A DNA stretch of 64,000 nucleotides from Halobacteriovorax sp. DA5 (GTDB lineage Bacteria > Bdellovibrionota > Bacteriovoracia > Bacteriovoracales > Bacteriovoracaceae), in contig NZ_PPDJ01000011.1 of NCBI RefSeq assembly GCF_002903145.1, positions 24,656 to 88,655 on the forward strand. The letters are read 5' to 3'. The position numbers and the translations under genes were made by a program. Under the pieces are notes generated by a model, which searched no databases, was not told the origin of the DNA, and saw only the letters and a list, made by a program, of their open reading frames with translations. This document shows, piece by piece, positions 42,737-52,114 of the stretch. Each line of letters begins with the position of its first letter. Within the stretch, counting starts at the first letter, position 1.

Positions 42737-44338
42737 ATGCTTAAAAGTTTAATGGCCACATTAATCATGGCCGCACTTGTCGTATCGTGCTCGGGAAAGA
42801 GCAGCGCAAATAAATCAACCTTTGTTTATTGTTCAGAAGGCTCACCTTCTGGGTTTAACCCACAATTCTTAACAGATGGCCCATCACATAATGCGGCCGT
42901 TTATCCTCTATATAACAGACTTGTAAAATTTGAGACAGGCTCGACAAATATCATTCCATCAATTGCTGAAAGCTGGACAATTTCTGAAGACCAACTAACT
43001 TATACTTTCAATATCAGAAAAGATATTAAGTTCCATACAACAAAAGATTTCAAACCGACTCGTAATCTCGATGCAAGTGATGTTGTGTGGTCTTTTAATC
43101 GTATGTTCGATAAGAATCATCCTTACCACAAAGTTAGTGGCGGTATTTATGAGTACTGGGATGGTATGGGAATGAGTAATATCATCAAAAGTATCAACCA
43201 GACAGATAAGCACCAATTACAAATTACTCTTCATCACCCTGAAGCACCCCTACTTGCAAACTTTGCAATGGCATTCACAAGTATTCTCTCTCGTGAGTAT
43301 GGTGAAAAAATGCTAGCGGCCAAAACTCCTGAAGTTCTTGATCGTAATCCAGTTGGAACGGGACCATTTATCTTTAAGTCTTATCAGAAAGATACAATGA
43401 TTCGCTATGAGGCCAATAAAGAATACTTTAATGGCGTACCTAAAATTAAACGAATGGTTTTCTCAATCACTCCAGACCCATCAGTTAGAACTCAAAAGCT
43501 AGTGGCCGGAGAATGTCACTTAGCGACTCAACCTGCACCTACAGATATCGCAGCACTTGATGCGAACAAAGATATCACTGTTCTTTCAGGGCCAGGCTTA
43601 AATGTTGGTTATCTTGCTCTTAACACTCAAAAGAGGCCATTTGATAATATTCACGTAAGACGCGCGATTAATTATGCATTAAATAGAAAGACATATGTTG
43701 AGCCAATTTATCTTGGGTATGCAACAGTTGCTAAAAACCCAATGCCACCAACAATCTGGGGATATAACAACGATATCAAAGACTATGACTACAATGTAGA
43801 GATGGCAAAAGAAGAACTAAAGAAAGCAGGGTTACCAGATGGCTTTAGCACGACTCTTTGGACTCTTCCAGTTTCACGTCCTTACAACCCAAATGGAAAG
43901 AAGATGGGTGAACTAATGCAAGAAGATCTTGCAAAAGTTGGAATTAAAGTTGAGCTCGTTACTTATGACTGGCCGACTTACTTGAAAAAGGCCCACGCTG
44001 GTGAACACGCAATGCTACAGATGGGATGGACGGGAGATAATGGAGATCCTGACAACTTTCTCTATATGCTACTAAGCTGTGAAGGAGCAAAGGCAGGATC
44101 AAATTATGCTAATTGGTGTAATAAAGAATACGATAGCGAAGTTATTGCGGCCAAGCGCTTAAGTGACAAGAAAGAAAGAGCTGTTCACTACATGAAAGCT
44201 CAAGAAGTATTCAAAAAAGAAGTTCCTTGGATCACACTATTTCACTCAACAGTACACCGTGCAATGAGAAGTAATGTGAAAGGATTTAAGATTCACCCAT
44301 TAGGAAATGATATCTTCGATAAAGTTTCATTAGAATAA
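42737..44338 (+). CDS. dppA: Dipeptide ABC transporter substrate-binding lipoprotein
   Basis: This is a 533-residue family 5 solute-binding protein. A lipobox (VVSC, Cys 18) anchors it, in contrast to the soluble DppA of E. coli. Family blocks are clear: EGSPSGFNPQF, LYNRLVKFE, VGTGPFIFKSY, RRAINYALNRKTYV, and GWTGDNGDPDNF, whose aspartate binds the peptide N-terminus in DppA. It captures di- or short peptides in the periplasm. AAGGGAG precedes the ATG. It heads a complete five-gene operon. Confidence 0.94.
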   Translation: MLKSLMATLIMAALVVSCSGKSSANKSTFVYCSEGSPSGFNPQFLTDGPSHNAAVYPLYNRLVKFETGSTNIIPSIAESWTISEDQLTYTFNIRKDIKFHTTKDFKPTRNLDASDVVWSFNRMFDKNHPYHKVSGGIYEYWDGMGMSNIIKSINQTDKHQLQITLHHPEAPLLANFAMAFTSILSREYGEKMLAAKTPEVLDRNPVGTGPFIFKSYQKDTMIRYEANKEYFNGVPKIKRMVFSITPDPSVRTQKLVAGECHLATQPAPTDIAALDANKDITVLSGPGLNVGYLALNTQKRPFDNIHVRRAINYALNRKTYVEPIYLGYATVAKNPMPPTIWGYNNDIKDYDYNVEMAKEELKKAGLPDGFSTTLWTLPVSRPYNPNGKKMGELMQEDLAKVGIKVELVTYDWPTYLKKAHAGEHAMLQMGWTGDNGDPDNFLYMLLSCEGAKAGSNYANWCNKEYDSEVIAAKRLSDKKERAVHYMKAQEVFKKEVPWITLFHSTVHRAMRSNVKGFKIHPLGNDIFDKVSLE

Positions 44339-44341
44339 TAT

Positions 44342-45367
44342 ATGAAAAAATTTTTACAAAAACGCTTTCTACAGCTAATCCCAACACTTATTGGGATTAG
44401 CTTATTTTCTTTTATCGTTGTCCGTTTAGTTCCTGGTGATCCTGTCCTACTTCTCTTAGGAGAGCGTGGTGCAGATCCCAAAGTCTATGCGGCCATGCAA
44501 AAAACACTTGGCCTTGATCGCCCCATCTTAGAGCAATACTTCATTTATATGAAGAATATTTTCTCAGGTGATTTTGGCGTTTCCATTGTGACCAAGCAAA
44601 CTGTCATTAATGAGTTCTTTTCGCGTTTTCCAGCGACTTTAGAGTTGGGAATTTGTGCTATGATCTTTGCAATCTTGATTGGAATACCAGCAGGAGTTTA
44701 TGCGGCATTAAAGCGCAATTCTTTTATGGACTATTTCTTAATGGGTACTTCACTTGTTGGCTACTCAATGCCAATATTTTGGTGGGGTTTAATTCTTATC
44801 ATTATCTTCTCAGTTAACATGGGAATTACTCCAGTATCAGGCAGAATGGATGTTCTCTTTGATGTTCCAAGAGTTACAGGTCTAATGCTAATTGATACAT
44901 TAAACCCAGAGGTCATTTCACTTGATGGTTTTGCACCTTTTACTTCTGCACTAAAGCACCTCATTCTTCCAACAATTGCCATGGGAACAATTCCCCTCGC
45001 CGTTATATCAAGAATGACAAGATCAAGTGTACTTGAAGTACTCAAAGCTCCATATATCCAAACAGCAAAGGCCAAAGGTCAAAGCTATCAAAAGATTGTT
45101 TGGAAACACGCTGTACGAAATGCACTGATTCCTATTGTCACAGTAATCGGTCTTCTTTTTGGAAGTATTATTACTGGGGCAATTCTTACTGAAACAATTT
45201 TTTCTTGGCCAGGTATTGGACGCTGGCTAGTTGCAAGTATTCACGCAAGAGATTATCCAGTTATCCAAGGAGGAATTCTCTTTATTGCTCTGATGGTAAT
45301 TTTCATCAATATGTGTGTAGATATTATCTACTCAATTGTTAATCCAAAAATTTCAGGTTCAAAATAA
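44342..45367 (+). CDS. dppB: Dipeptide ABC transporter permease DppB
   Basis: This 341-residue inner-membrane permease has six predicted helices. The typical DppB N-terminus (KRFLQLIPTLIGISLFSF, RLVPGDPV) and the ABC-interaction EAA loop region (YIQTAKAKGQSYQKIVWKHAVRNALIP) are present. It starts 3 bp after dppA and overlaps dppC by one base (TAATG), so translation is coupled. Confidence 0.95.
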   Translation: MKKFLQKRFLQLIPTLIGISLFSFIVVRLVPGDPVLLLLGERGADPKVYAAMQKTLGLDRPILEQYFIYMKNIFSGDFGVSIVTKQTVINEFFSRFPATLELGICAMIFAILIGIPAGVYAALKRNSFMDYFLMGTSLVGYSMPIFWWGLILIIIFSVNMGITPVSGRMDVLFDVPRVTGLMLIDTLNPEVISLDGFAPFTSALKHLILPTIAMGTIPLAVISRMTRSSVLEVLKAPYIQTAKAKGQSYQKIVWKHAVRNALIPIVTVIGLLFGSIITGAILTETIFSWPGIGRWLVASIHARDYPVIQGGILFIALMVIFINMCVDIIYSIVNPKISGSK

Positions 45368-46254
45368 TGGAAGTACAAAATTCAAATGTAACAACAATGG
45401 AAGTCTTTAAGGAATTTATTGATCACTTTAGTGACAACAAAGGGGCGCTCTTCGGTCTAGCTCTTGTCTTAGGCTTTATCATCATTGCTCTACTGGCACC
45501 TTTAATTGCACCACATGGAGCAAGCGAGATTTTCCCAGGACAACTTCGTATACCTCCATTTTGGGCAGCGGATGGCTCTATGCAATTTATCTTAGGTACA
45601 GATGATCTGGGTCGAGATGTTCTAAGCCGACTTATCTATGGAGCTCAAATTTCTCTCTTTGTTGGTATCTCAATTGTTTTGATCTCAACTGTAGTAGGAA
45701 CAATGCTTGGCCTTCTTGCTGGATACTTTGGAGGCAAAACAGATGCAGTGATCATGAGATTCATCGATATTCTTATGGCCTACCCTAGTATCTTACTTGC
45801 TATTATCGTTGTTTCTGTAATTGGCCCAGGCCTAATGAATGCGGTTTTTGCTGTTGCCTTAGTAAGTGTACCTTCGTTTACACGACTTATTCGTGCAAAT
45901 GTATTAGAAATAAAAAATCTTCAATACATTCAGGCAGCAAAAACATTTGGTGCCTCACCTATGCGAATTATGCTTAAAGAAATTCTACCAAATTGTATGG
46001 CAACACTCATTGTTCAAGTAACACTAGGCCTTTCAGAAGGGATTCTTTCAACGGCCGCACTTGGCTTTCTAGGCCTAGGTGTCCAGGCACCTACTCCAGA
46101 ATGGGGAATTATGCTAAGTGATGCCAGACCTTACATTCAAAGTGCCCCATGGCTTGTGACACTTCCAGGTCTTTGTATCTTGGCCGTTGTTTTGGGACTG
46201 AATCTTTTTGGAGATGGCCTAAGAGATGCACTTGATCCGAAGCTTAAACGATAG
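45367..46254 (+). CDS. dppC: Dipeptide ABC transporter permease DppC
   Basis: This is the second permease, 295 residues, pairing with DppB. It shows the DppC-specific periplasmic block FILGTDDLGRDVLSRLIYGAQIS (within residues ~75-98) and the EAA loop YIQAAKTFGASPMRIMLKEILPNC. The N-terminal helix and the GDGLRDALDPKLKR end are canonical. It begins inside the dppB stop codon. Confidence 0.95.
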   Translation: MEVQNSNVTTMEVFKEFIDHFSDNKGALFGLALVLGFIIIALLAPLIAPHGASEIFPGQLRIPPFWAADGSMQFILGTDDLGRDVLSRLIYGAQISLFVGISIVLISTVVGTMLGLLAGYFGGKTDAVIMRFIDILMAYPSILLAIIVVSVIGPGLMNAVFAVALVSVPSFTRLIRANVLEIKNLQYIQAAKTFGASPMRIMLKEILPNCMATLIVQVTLGLSEGILSTAALGFLGLGVQAPTPEWGIMLSDARPYIQSAPWLVTLPGLCILAVVLGLNLFGDGLRDALDPKLKR

Positions 46255-46265
46255 AAGAGAAATAT

Positions 46266-47228
46266 ATGAGTTTATTAAAAGTTAAGAATTTAAATATACA
46301 CTTTAAAACAAAGAAAGGACTTATTCACGCCGTTCGAAATGTTTCGTTTGAAGTTAAAGCGAGTGAAACACTTGGAATCGTTGGTGAGTCAGGTTGTGGA
46401 AAAAGTATCACGAATATGGCAATAATGGGCCTGCTTGATGATAATGCTGTCGTTGAAGCAGAAGAATTAAGTTTCAACGGAGTGGATCTGCAAAAACTTA
46501 ATGAGAAATCGTGGCAACAGATTCGCGGAGGTGATATCAGTATGATCTTCCAAGATGCCATGAGTAGCCTAAACCCATGTTATACAGTTGAAAATCAGAT
46601 TGAGGAAGTTCTTCTCATTCACGAACCAAACTTATCAAAACAAGAACGTAAGGATCGTGTTGAAAGGCTATTAATTCAAGTTGGAATTCCTGCGCCTAAA
46701 GAGCGCATGAAAGCTTACCCACACGAGCTATCTGGTGGAATGGCCCAACGAGTGATGATTGCGATGGCCATTGCTTCAAGCCCAAAGCTTTTAATTGCAG
46801 ATGAGCCAACAACGGCCCTTGATGTTACTGTTCAACAGCAAATTCTAGAGCTCCTAGATGAGATTCAAAAAGAAACAGGCATGGCCGTTATCTTTATCTC
46901 CCACGATCTTGCTGTCGTTAAAGACTTCACGCAAACTCTTCAAGTTATGTATGCTGGCGAAGTCATTGAAAAAGGACCAACAATGGCCGTCATCAATTCT
47001 CCTCGCCACCCCTATACATCAGGACTATTGAAGTCAATTCCTTCATTTACAAATGATATTAACGCTCCCCTTTACTCAATAAAAGGGATGGTTCCAGACT
47101 TAGGTGATCGCCCTACAGGATGTCAGTTTAGAAAGCGATGTGAATATGCGACTGAACAATGTGAATTACTCCCTAAACTTGTCATTCATGATGATCGCTC
47201 TCTTCGTTGTATTCACCCATTAAATTAA
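46266..47228 (+). CDS. dppD: Dipeptide ABC transporter ATPase DppD
   Basis: This 320-residue ATPase energises peptide uptake. Walker A is GESGCGKS, the signature LSGGMAQRV and Walker [13 protein letters not shown], followed by the switch histidine in FISHDL. The C-terminal oligopeptide-transporter extension carries four cysteines ([17 protein letters not shown] and C at RCIHPL) that bind an Fe-S cluster in this family. All motifs are intact. Confidence 0.95.
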   Translation: MSLLKVKNLNIHFKTKKGLIHAVRNVSFEVKASETLGIVGESGCGKSITNMAIMGLLDDNAVVEAEELSFNGVDLQKLNEKSWQQIRGGDISMIFQDAMSSLNPCYTVENQIEEVLLIHEPNLSKQERKDRVERLLIQVGIPAPKERMKAYPHELSGGMAQRVMIAMAIASSPKLLIADEPTTALDVTVQQQILELLDEIQKETGMAVIFISHDLAVVKDFTQTLQVMYAGEVIEKGPTMAVINSPRHPYTSGLLKSIPSFTNDINAPLYSIKGMVPDLGDRPTGCQFRKRCEYATEQCELLPKLVIHDDRSLRCIHPLN

Positions 47229-47243
47229 GAATTAGGTATAGAT

Positions 47244-48185
47244 ATGATTGATACAATTAAAGTAAATGATTTAAAAAAGTACTATCCTGTCGCAGACAAG
47301 TTTGTAAAGGCCATCGATGGCCTAAGCTTCACTCTTCAAGAAAAAACAACTCTTGGAATAGTTGGGGAATCTGGTTGTGGAAAGTCGACTCTTGCAAAAT
47401 GTCTTATGGCACTTGAGCAAATAACAGATGGAAGTATCACAATCGGTGGTAAAGACTTCTCAACTCTTTCTTCAAAAGAACTATACAAGTCCATTCAAAT
47501 GGTTTTCCAAAATCCACTCGAGTCACTTAACCCAAGAAAAAAAGCATGGGAAATAATCGCTGATCCTCTTCTTATCAATGAGAAAGTAACAAAGAAAGAA
47601 GCTTTTGAGCGTGCATGTGAACTTATGGAAACAGTAGGCCTTCGTCGTGCTCATGCTCACAAGTACCCACATATGTTTAGTGGTGGCCAACGTCAAAGAA
47701 TAGGAATTGCCAGAGCTCTTATTTTAAAACCAAAAGTTTTAATTCTTGATGAGCCAGTATCTGCTCTTGATGTTTCAGTTCAAGCGCAAGTTTTAAATCT
47801 TTTAAAAGACCTTCAAGAAGAATTTAATCTCACTTATATCTTCATCTCTCATGATCTCTCTGTCGTTCGCTATATAGCGGACAAGGTACTTGTCATGTAT
47901 CTTGGAAAGGTTTGTGAATACGGAAAAAGTGATATCATCTTTACGACTCCACTGCATCCTTATACGAAAACACTTCTAAAGTCGGCCCACGCGGTAGAAA
48001 ACGAAGTGATCAAGGCCTTCCCACCACTTAAGAATGTGGAGCTTCCATCACCTCTTAATCCACCTGCTGGATGTAACTTTCATACTCGCTGCCCACTTGC
48101 AGTTGAGCATTGTAAAAGCAAAGCACCAGAGTGTCGTCATATCGACAGCAGAGATGTTTTTTGTCACGAAGTTATTGAGAATTAA
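47244..48185 (+). CDS. dppF: Dipeptide ABC transporter ATPase DppF
   Basis: This is the second ATPase, 313 residues. Walker A is GESGCGKST, the signature FSGGQRQRIGIARAL, Walker B VLILDEPVSALD, and the switch SHDLSVVRYIAD. The C-terminal CNFHTRCPLAVEHCKSKAPEC resembles the cysteine cluster of DppD. It ends the dpp operon; a hairpin follows 9 bp later. Confidence 0.95.
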   Translation: MIDTIKVNDLKKYYPVADKFVKAIDGLSFTLQEKTTLGIVGESGCGKSTLAKCLMALEQITDGSITIGGKDFSTLSSKELYKSIQMVFQNPLESLNPRKKAWEIIADPLLINEKVTKKEAFERACELMETVGLRRAHAHKYPHMFSGGQRQRIGIARALILKPKVLILDEPVSALDVSVQAQVLNLLKDLQEEFNLTYIFISHDLSVVRYIADKVLVMYLGKVCEYGKSDIIFTTPLHPYTKTLLKSAHAVENEVIKAFPPLKNVELPSPLNPPAGCNFHTRCPLAVEHCKSKAPECRHIDSRDVFCHEVIEN

Positions 48186-48194
48186 TCATGATAA

Positions 48195-48225
48195 AGGCTT
48201 CCGTCAGGAAGCCTATTGTAATTAT
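48195..48225 (+). terminator. Terminator of the dpp operon
   Basis: AGGCTTCC / GGAAGCCT is a perfect 8-bp stem with a GTCA loop. The tail (ATTGTAATTATTT) is moderately T-rich. Confidence 0.6.
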
Positions 48226-48295
48226 TTCAACTAAACACTATTTATATCCTAAATTTGCTATAAATCCTCAAACAATAAATTTGAAGGATAAACAT

Positions 48296-48799
48296 ATGAA
48301 ACTAATCGTTACTCTAGCACTAACATCATCCGTATTTGCTGGCTTTTGCGCTGACGAGGCGCTATTTGATCCAAGCTGGCCAGGGAATAAAATTTCTAAT
48401 GTCATAAAATGTAATCGCGTGAAAGCAAAGTCTTATGTCCTCGAAAAGAACTTACTTCTTGGCGATAGCGCTTGTTTTGGAATTATTAAAGAGCAATTCT
48501 CGGAATACAAGAACACAACGTATAAAGTGTCTTTTTGGGATACTGAAAAGGGTTATGAAGGACTGAGTATTATCCCAACAATTCTTGAAAATGGTAAAAT
48601 GTTTGAAAAAGCTAAAATCGAAGTTAGTGACAATGGCGACACACACCTCTCATACAGAGACCCTAGTCGTGGTTATACAACTGAAGTTGATTTTAATCTT
48701 GACGACCCATCTATGATGAAGACCCATGTTTTTAATAAAAGGCTCTTTTCGAAGAAGTCTGTGGAAACAGCTGAATACGAATGTGAATTTGAACTCTAG
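48296..48799 (+). CDS. Secreted hypothetical protein
   Basis: The ATG at 48296 follows GAAGGAT and opens a signal peptide (MKLIVTLALTSSVFAGFC). A longer frame from 48188 runs through the dpp terminator and is rejected. The ~149-residue mature part is beta-rich and charged, with four further cysteines that could form disulfides. No family is recognised. It ends at a bidirectional terminator shared with rpmG. Confidence 0.65.
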   Translation: MKLIVTLALTSSVFAGFCADEALFDPSWPGNKISNVIKCNRVKAKSYVLEKNLLLGDSACFGIIKEQFSEYKNTTYKVSFWDTEKGYEGLSIIPTILENGKMFEKAKIEVSDNGDTHLSYRDPSRGYTTEVDFNLDDPSMMKTHVFNKRLFSKKSVETAEYECEFEL

Positions 48800-48804
48800 T
48801 TCAT

Positions 48805-48835
48805 AAAAAAAGCCTCGCAATGCGAGGCTTTTTTT
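48805..48835. terminator. Bidirectional terminator between the 48.3-kb gene and rpmG
   Basis: The hairpin AGCCTCGC-AAT-GCGAGGCT is flanked by A7 on the left and T7 on the right, so it works on both strands. A nearly identical hairpin follows rpmE2 at 49886-49916. Confidence 0.9.
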
Positions 48836-48858
48836 ATATGTAAATTTGAAAAATCAAA

Positions 48859-49035
48859 TTACTTAATTTCTTTGTGAAGTGTGTGCTTTCTTAAGAAAGG
48901 ATTGTACTTCTTAACTTCAAGTCTCTCTGGATGAGTCTTTTTGTTTTTAGTAGTTGTGTAACGAGATGGAGTTTGTCCATTCTTTCTCGCTTCTGTACAC
49001 TCAAGTGTAATAATAACTCTTGGCCCCTTTGCCAT
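48859..49035 (-). CDS. rpmG: Ribosomal protein L33 (zinc-free form)
   Basis: This is a 58-residue large-subunit ribosomal protein, beginning [14 protein letters not shown] and containing [19 protein letters not shown] and [17 protein letters not shown]. It starts behind a perfect AGGAGG. Only one cysteine is left (C13), and the second CxxC position reads YNPF, so it is the C-minus, zinc-independent type as in E. coli. It faces a divergent small gene and ends at a bidirectional terminator. Confidence 0.96.
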   Translation of the reverse strand: MAKGPRVIITLECTEARKNGQTPSRYTTTKNKKTHPERLEVKKYNPFLRKHTLHKEIK

Positions 49036-49161
49036 AACTGCCTCCTAAAATATATAAAACTTTAAAATTGTTTTCTCTAATTTATACAAATTACAATTCG
49101 TAGGTTAGAAACTTACTAGAAATACATTGTCATGGCAAGGGCCAACTGCTAAAAATACAGC

Positions 49162-49458
49162 ATGGAAACACAAAATCTTGTAAATCTCAAAAATTGGAAC
49201 TTCGCCCACTACAATAGTGAGCACTTTAAATCATTCATTGGAATGACTGGAGATATCCAAGAAGTTGATGGCCAAATAAAAGAGCTAATCCTCTATTCTG
49301 TTACAGTTGTGGACGGTGAAGATCTTGAGGTTTTTCAACGAGATTTCAGCTCTTTAAAGAGCGCCATTGATTTTATCAATGAAAAATATGGACATTGGCA
49401 ATTTAACGACCCGACAGATAAGTCTGGAGGTGGCTGCAGCTCTTGTAGCGCACATTAA
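49162..49458 (+). CDS. Small hypothetical protein with C-terminal CxxC-H tail
   Basis: This 98-residue protein has no signal or membrane segment. The body is an unrecognised alpha/beta domain (LYSVTVVDGEDLEVFQRDF). After a proline/Lys linker it ends in GGGCSSCSAH, a CxxC plus histidine at the extreme C-terminus, which looks able to bind metal or undergo thiol chemistry. It lies between rpmG and rpmE2; any link to zinc or ribosome biology is speculation. The ribosome binding site is weak. Confidence 0.65.
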   Translation: METQNLVNLKNWNFAHYNSEHFKSFIGMTGDIQEVDGQIKELILYSVTVVDGEDLEVFQRDFSSLKSAIDFINEKYGHWQFNDPTDKSGGGCSSCSAH

Positions 49459-49592
49459 AAATGCCCATCTCAGCTATGGAAGCACTACATTAGATCTTGA
49501 CAAATGGTCCTATATGGGCGAAATTGCTCAAATCTCTAATTAATACTAAATCAGCATTGTACCAAGCAATGCAAAAGATAACGAGGTTTAAA

Positions 49593-49859
49593 ATGAAAAA
49601 AGGTATTCACCCAGAGTACAGAGACGTTCTTTTCCATGACATCTCTGCAGACACAAAATTTGTAGTTAAATCAACAATCAAAGCTGATTCAGAAGAAGAG
49701 TTTGATGGGAAAACTTACCCATACGTAAAACTTGATATCTCAAGTCTTTCTCACCCATTCTATACAGGAAAAACTAAAGTTCTTGATACTGAAGGTCGTA
49801 TCGATAAATTCAGAAAGAAATTTGGTACTTCTTACGCTTCACTTGGGAAGAAAAAGTAA
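49593..49859 (+). CDS. rpmE2: Ribosomal protein L31 type B
   Basis: This is the 88-residue type B (cysteine-free) L31, with the diagnostic start MKKGIHPEYRDVLFHD and SHPFYTGKTK. ATG 49593 behind ACGAGG is the start; the longer frame from 49497 is not credible. Type B lacks the zinc CxxC of type A and is often induced on zinc limitation, though in some bacteria it is the only copy. I see no clear Zur box upstream. Confidence 0.95.
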   Translation: MKKGIHPEYRDVLFHDISADTKFVVKSTIKADSEEEFDGKTYPYVKLDISSLSHPFYTGKTKVLDTEGRIDKFRKKFGTSYASLGKKK

Positions 49860-49885
49860 TTATCGAATCAAAATTTTCGAATATA

Positions 49886-49916
49886 AAAGAAGCCTCGCAT
49901 TGCGAGGCTTTTTTAT
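49886..49916 (+). terminator. Terminator after rpmE2
   Basis: AGCCTCGC-ATT-GCGAGGCT followed by TTTTTTATTT. The stem is identical to the one beside rpmG at 48805-48835. Confidence 0.9.
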
Positions 49917-49930
49917 TTATAATTTAAGAT

Positions 49931-50347
49931 ATGAAATTTCTAATCACTATCTTTATTGCACAGCTAAGTTTTGCCAACCTCGATAACAAGATCAATTATA
50001 TCGCCGACATTCTGTTAAAAGAGCAATACCTAATTAATGACTCAAAAGAACGTGCAGACTTTGTTAAAAGACAGCTGATAGAAAAGTCTGCAAAAAGCTT
50101 AGACAATAAAAAGCTTGAAAAAATCATTGATGACAATACAAGCTTCGTTGATATCAAAGAAGAAATAAAAAAACGTATTAAGGCCAATTATACAGAAAAT
50201 GAAGTGAATCGACTGATGGCCATTCTTGAAACAAAGGAAATGAGAAAACTTGCCAAGGATGTCCTTTCAAAAATCTTAACAATGCCCCACTTCAAGATGG
50301 ATAAAGAAAAAATTATCTACGAAGTCAAAGAGCTGAAGTCTAAATAA
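49931..50347 (+). CDS. Secreted DUF2059-like helical protein
   Basis: This 138-residue protein has a short signal peptide (MKFLITIFIAQLSFA). The mature part is all-helical; the segment ANYTENEVNRLMAILETKEMRKLAKD resembles the YTxxEl..l..FY.tp.GkK core of DUF2059. Function is unknown. The match is by eye and partial. Confidence 0.6.
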   Translation: MKFLITIFIAQLSFANLDNKINYIADILLKEQYLINDSKERADFVKRQLIEKSAKSLDNKKLEKIIDDNTSFVDIKEEIKKRIKANYTENEVNRLMAILETKEMRKLAKDVLSKILTMPHFKMDKEKIIYEVKELKSK

Positions 50348-50536
50348 TCTTAAAAATAAATTATTTATTTTATCAGTAAATTACATTTCATTATTTTCAT
50401 AAGTTAGCTCTCTTAACCAAAGACAGCCTAAAGAAACCCCTTTATTTACAAACACTTACACACTCTCCCGACTAAAGAAATAAAGTATATTTACCGAATA
50501 AAGTGAAACTGAACATGTATCACTTAAGGGGGAATA

Positions 50537-51046
50537 GTGAGTAAATTATTAAAAAGAGTATTTCTACTTCTATCTGTTTTATCACTTCTAGCAAGTTGTT
50601 CTTCTATCAACTCATATCAAGCAAGAGAGTATGCTGAGTGGAAAGCAAAAGGACTTGAAGTGAAAGAAAAAGATGAAACATTGGCCGCAGTTTTAAATAT
50701 CCTGCCAGGTGTAGGAGATTTCTATAATGGCGATGTACCTAATGGTGTTGTAAACCTACTCTTTTGGCCACTGTCAGTTGCTTGGGCACCTGCAGGTGGA
50801 GCACAAGGAGCAAAGGTAAGAAATTATCATGCAACGAAAGCACACGTCGACTCACTTGAAAAAAATAAAAAAGCGCTTCTAAGTGAACTTGATACCGCCT
50901 TTATGACTAATATGATTTCAAAGAAGGCCTATATTATTGGAAAGCAAAAAATCACAAGTATGGATTTAATCGAGTTTAGATCAGGCGTAAGACTTCAGGA
51001 CGTCCTGACAGCACCACTTAATCGTCTACCAGCTAGTAAAAAGTAA
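50537..51046 (+). CDS. Small lipoprotein with paired hydrophobic segments
   Basis: GTG start behind AAGGGGG. The 169-residue product carries a lipobox (LLASC, Cys 21). The block VLNILPGVGDFYNGDVPNGVVNLLFWPLSVAWAP-type region (residues ~52-86) holds two short hydrophobic stretches with a Gly-x-Gly-x-FYNG turn, reminiscent of TM2-like domains. The C-terminal half is charged and helical. Role unknown, probably envelope-associated. Confidence 0.65.
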   Translation: MSKLLKRVFLLLSVLSLLASCSSINSYQAREYAEWKAKGLEVKEKDETLAAVLNILPGVGDFYNGDVPNGVVNLLFWPLSVAWAPAGGAQGAKVRNYHATKAHVDSLEKNKKALLSELDTAFMTNMISKKAYIIGKQKITSMDLIEFRSGVRLQDVLTAPLNRLPASKK

Positions 51047-51051
51047 ATATC

Positions 51052-51074
51052 TAAGGGAGCCTTATGCTCCCTTA
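51052..51074. terminator. Bidirectional hairpin between convergent genes
   Basis: TAAGGGAGC / GCTCCCTTA, 9 bp perfect, loop CTTAT. Its right end contains the TAA stop of the convergent Rsm22-like gene. Only short T runs follow. Confidence 0.6.
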
Positions 51075-52103
51075 TTCAACACCTTCAACTTCAATAGTCT
51101 TTACACGAACAGTAGAATTTTCAAGTTCCTTATCAATTGTATAGCGAACACAAATACCAGAGGAAATCTCTTCTAATTGCTTAACAACTTTCTTCTTAAA
51201 GAGTTTCTTAGGAACTTCTAAAGTCACAGACTTATTATTTTCATCACAGACATCCCAAAGGAATGCGTGCTTAACATTTTTCTTTAAACGAATAATTCTT
51301 GCTTTACCGCTCTTATCTTCAATTTGGTTTAATGCATAGAAGTGAATTGTTGCAGGCATGACCTTACGATCTAATTTTGCAACTTGCGAAAGAGACTCGA
51401 GCTCGAAGTCCAATGAAGTTTTAATTGATTGGTGACACCAGTCATCGATCCCTTCAAGAGGACAAGTCCCCTGTCCCATACATGGATATTGAATTTTGTA
51501 ATCGATTAAGAGAAGCTTCTTTCTTAAAGCAAGAAGGTCTTTAAATACATCTTTTGTTCCAGGTTCAATACAAATGATAAATTTAGGATTGTAGCGCTTA
51601 ATAATCTTAAAGGCCGCAGGCATTCCCATTTCATTGATCGAATTACCAAAAATAAGAGTTCTTGGAGCATCGTCAACATTTGGTAGAGTTTGAGAAAAAC
51701 CAATTTTAGGATTTTGAAAATACTCATTATTAAGCTTATTGGCCTGTTCAATCATAAGCTTAGATTCATCAACTCCTGTGAAAGAAAGAGCATCCGAAAA
51801 AAGCTCACTTGCGGCAAAAACATAAGTTCCAGGTCCTGTTCCAATATCTAAGATGTGAGTTTTAGAAATTTCGGCTTTCATCTGCTCGCTTAAATGCTCA
51901 GTTAAAAACTCAAGCTTAAGAGCATTTGTTGGAAAGTAGAATGATGTATAGGCACTGATTAAATCCTCATCAGAGTAGTTATTCTTAAGCTTAGTACGCT
52001 CACTAGTAAATTGTGTCGACTGAGTCCCAATAAGTTTTGCAAGTTGCTGCTTATTAAGATTTGGATTTAAGAGACTCTTTAAAATTTTATCGTATTCAAA
52101 CAT
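51072..52103 (-). CDS. Rsm22/METTL17-like ribosome-assembly methyltransferase-fold protein
   Basis: This 343-residue protein has a SAM-binding Rossmann core (THILDIGTGPGTYVFA, residues ~82-97) and the Rsm22 family cysteine pattern C208-x5-C214-x8-C223 (in CMGQGTCPLEGIDDWC), with a later C286. The spacing parallels the four Fe-S ligand cysteines reported for METTL17/Rsm22. Mitochondrial homologues assist small-subunit maturation. The gene begins 11 bp beyond the gltA terminator, so it may rely on read-through or its own promoter. Confidence 0.82.
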   Translation of the reverse strand: MFEYDKILKSLLNPNLNKQQLAKLIGTQSTQFTSERTKLKNNYSDEDLISAYTSFYFPTNALKLEFLTEHLSEQMKAEISKTHILDIGTGPGTYVFAASELFSDALSFTGVDESKLMIEQANKLNNEYFQNPKIGFSQTLPNVDDAPRTLIFGNSINEMGMPAAFKIIKRYNPKFIICIEPGTKDVFKDLLALRKKLLLIDYKIQYPCMGQGTCPLEGIDDWCHQSIKTSLDFELESLSQVAKLDRKVMPATIHFYALNQIEDKSGKARIIRLKKNVKHAFLWDVCDENNKSVTLEVPKKLFKKKVVKQLEEISSGICVRYTIDKELENSTVRVKTIEVEGVE

Positions 52104-52114
52104 TTCTACTTCCT

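Noticed and set aside
48188..48295. Upstream extension of the secreted protein at 48.3 kb
   Set aside because: The extension is translated across the dpp terminator hairpin and removes the obvious signal peptide and ribosome binding site at 48296.
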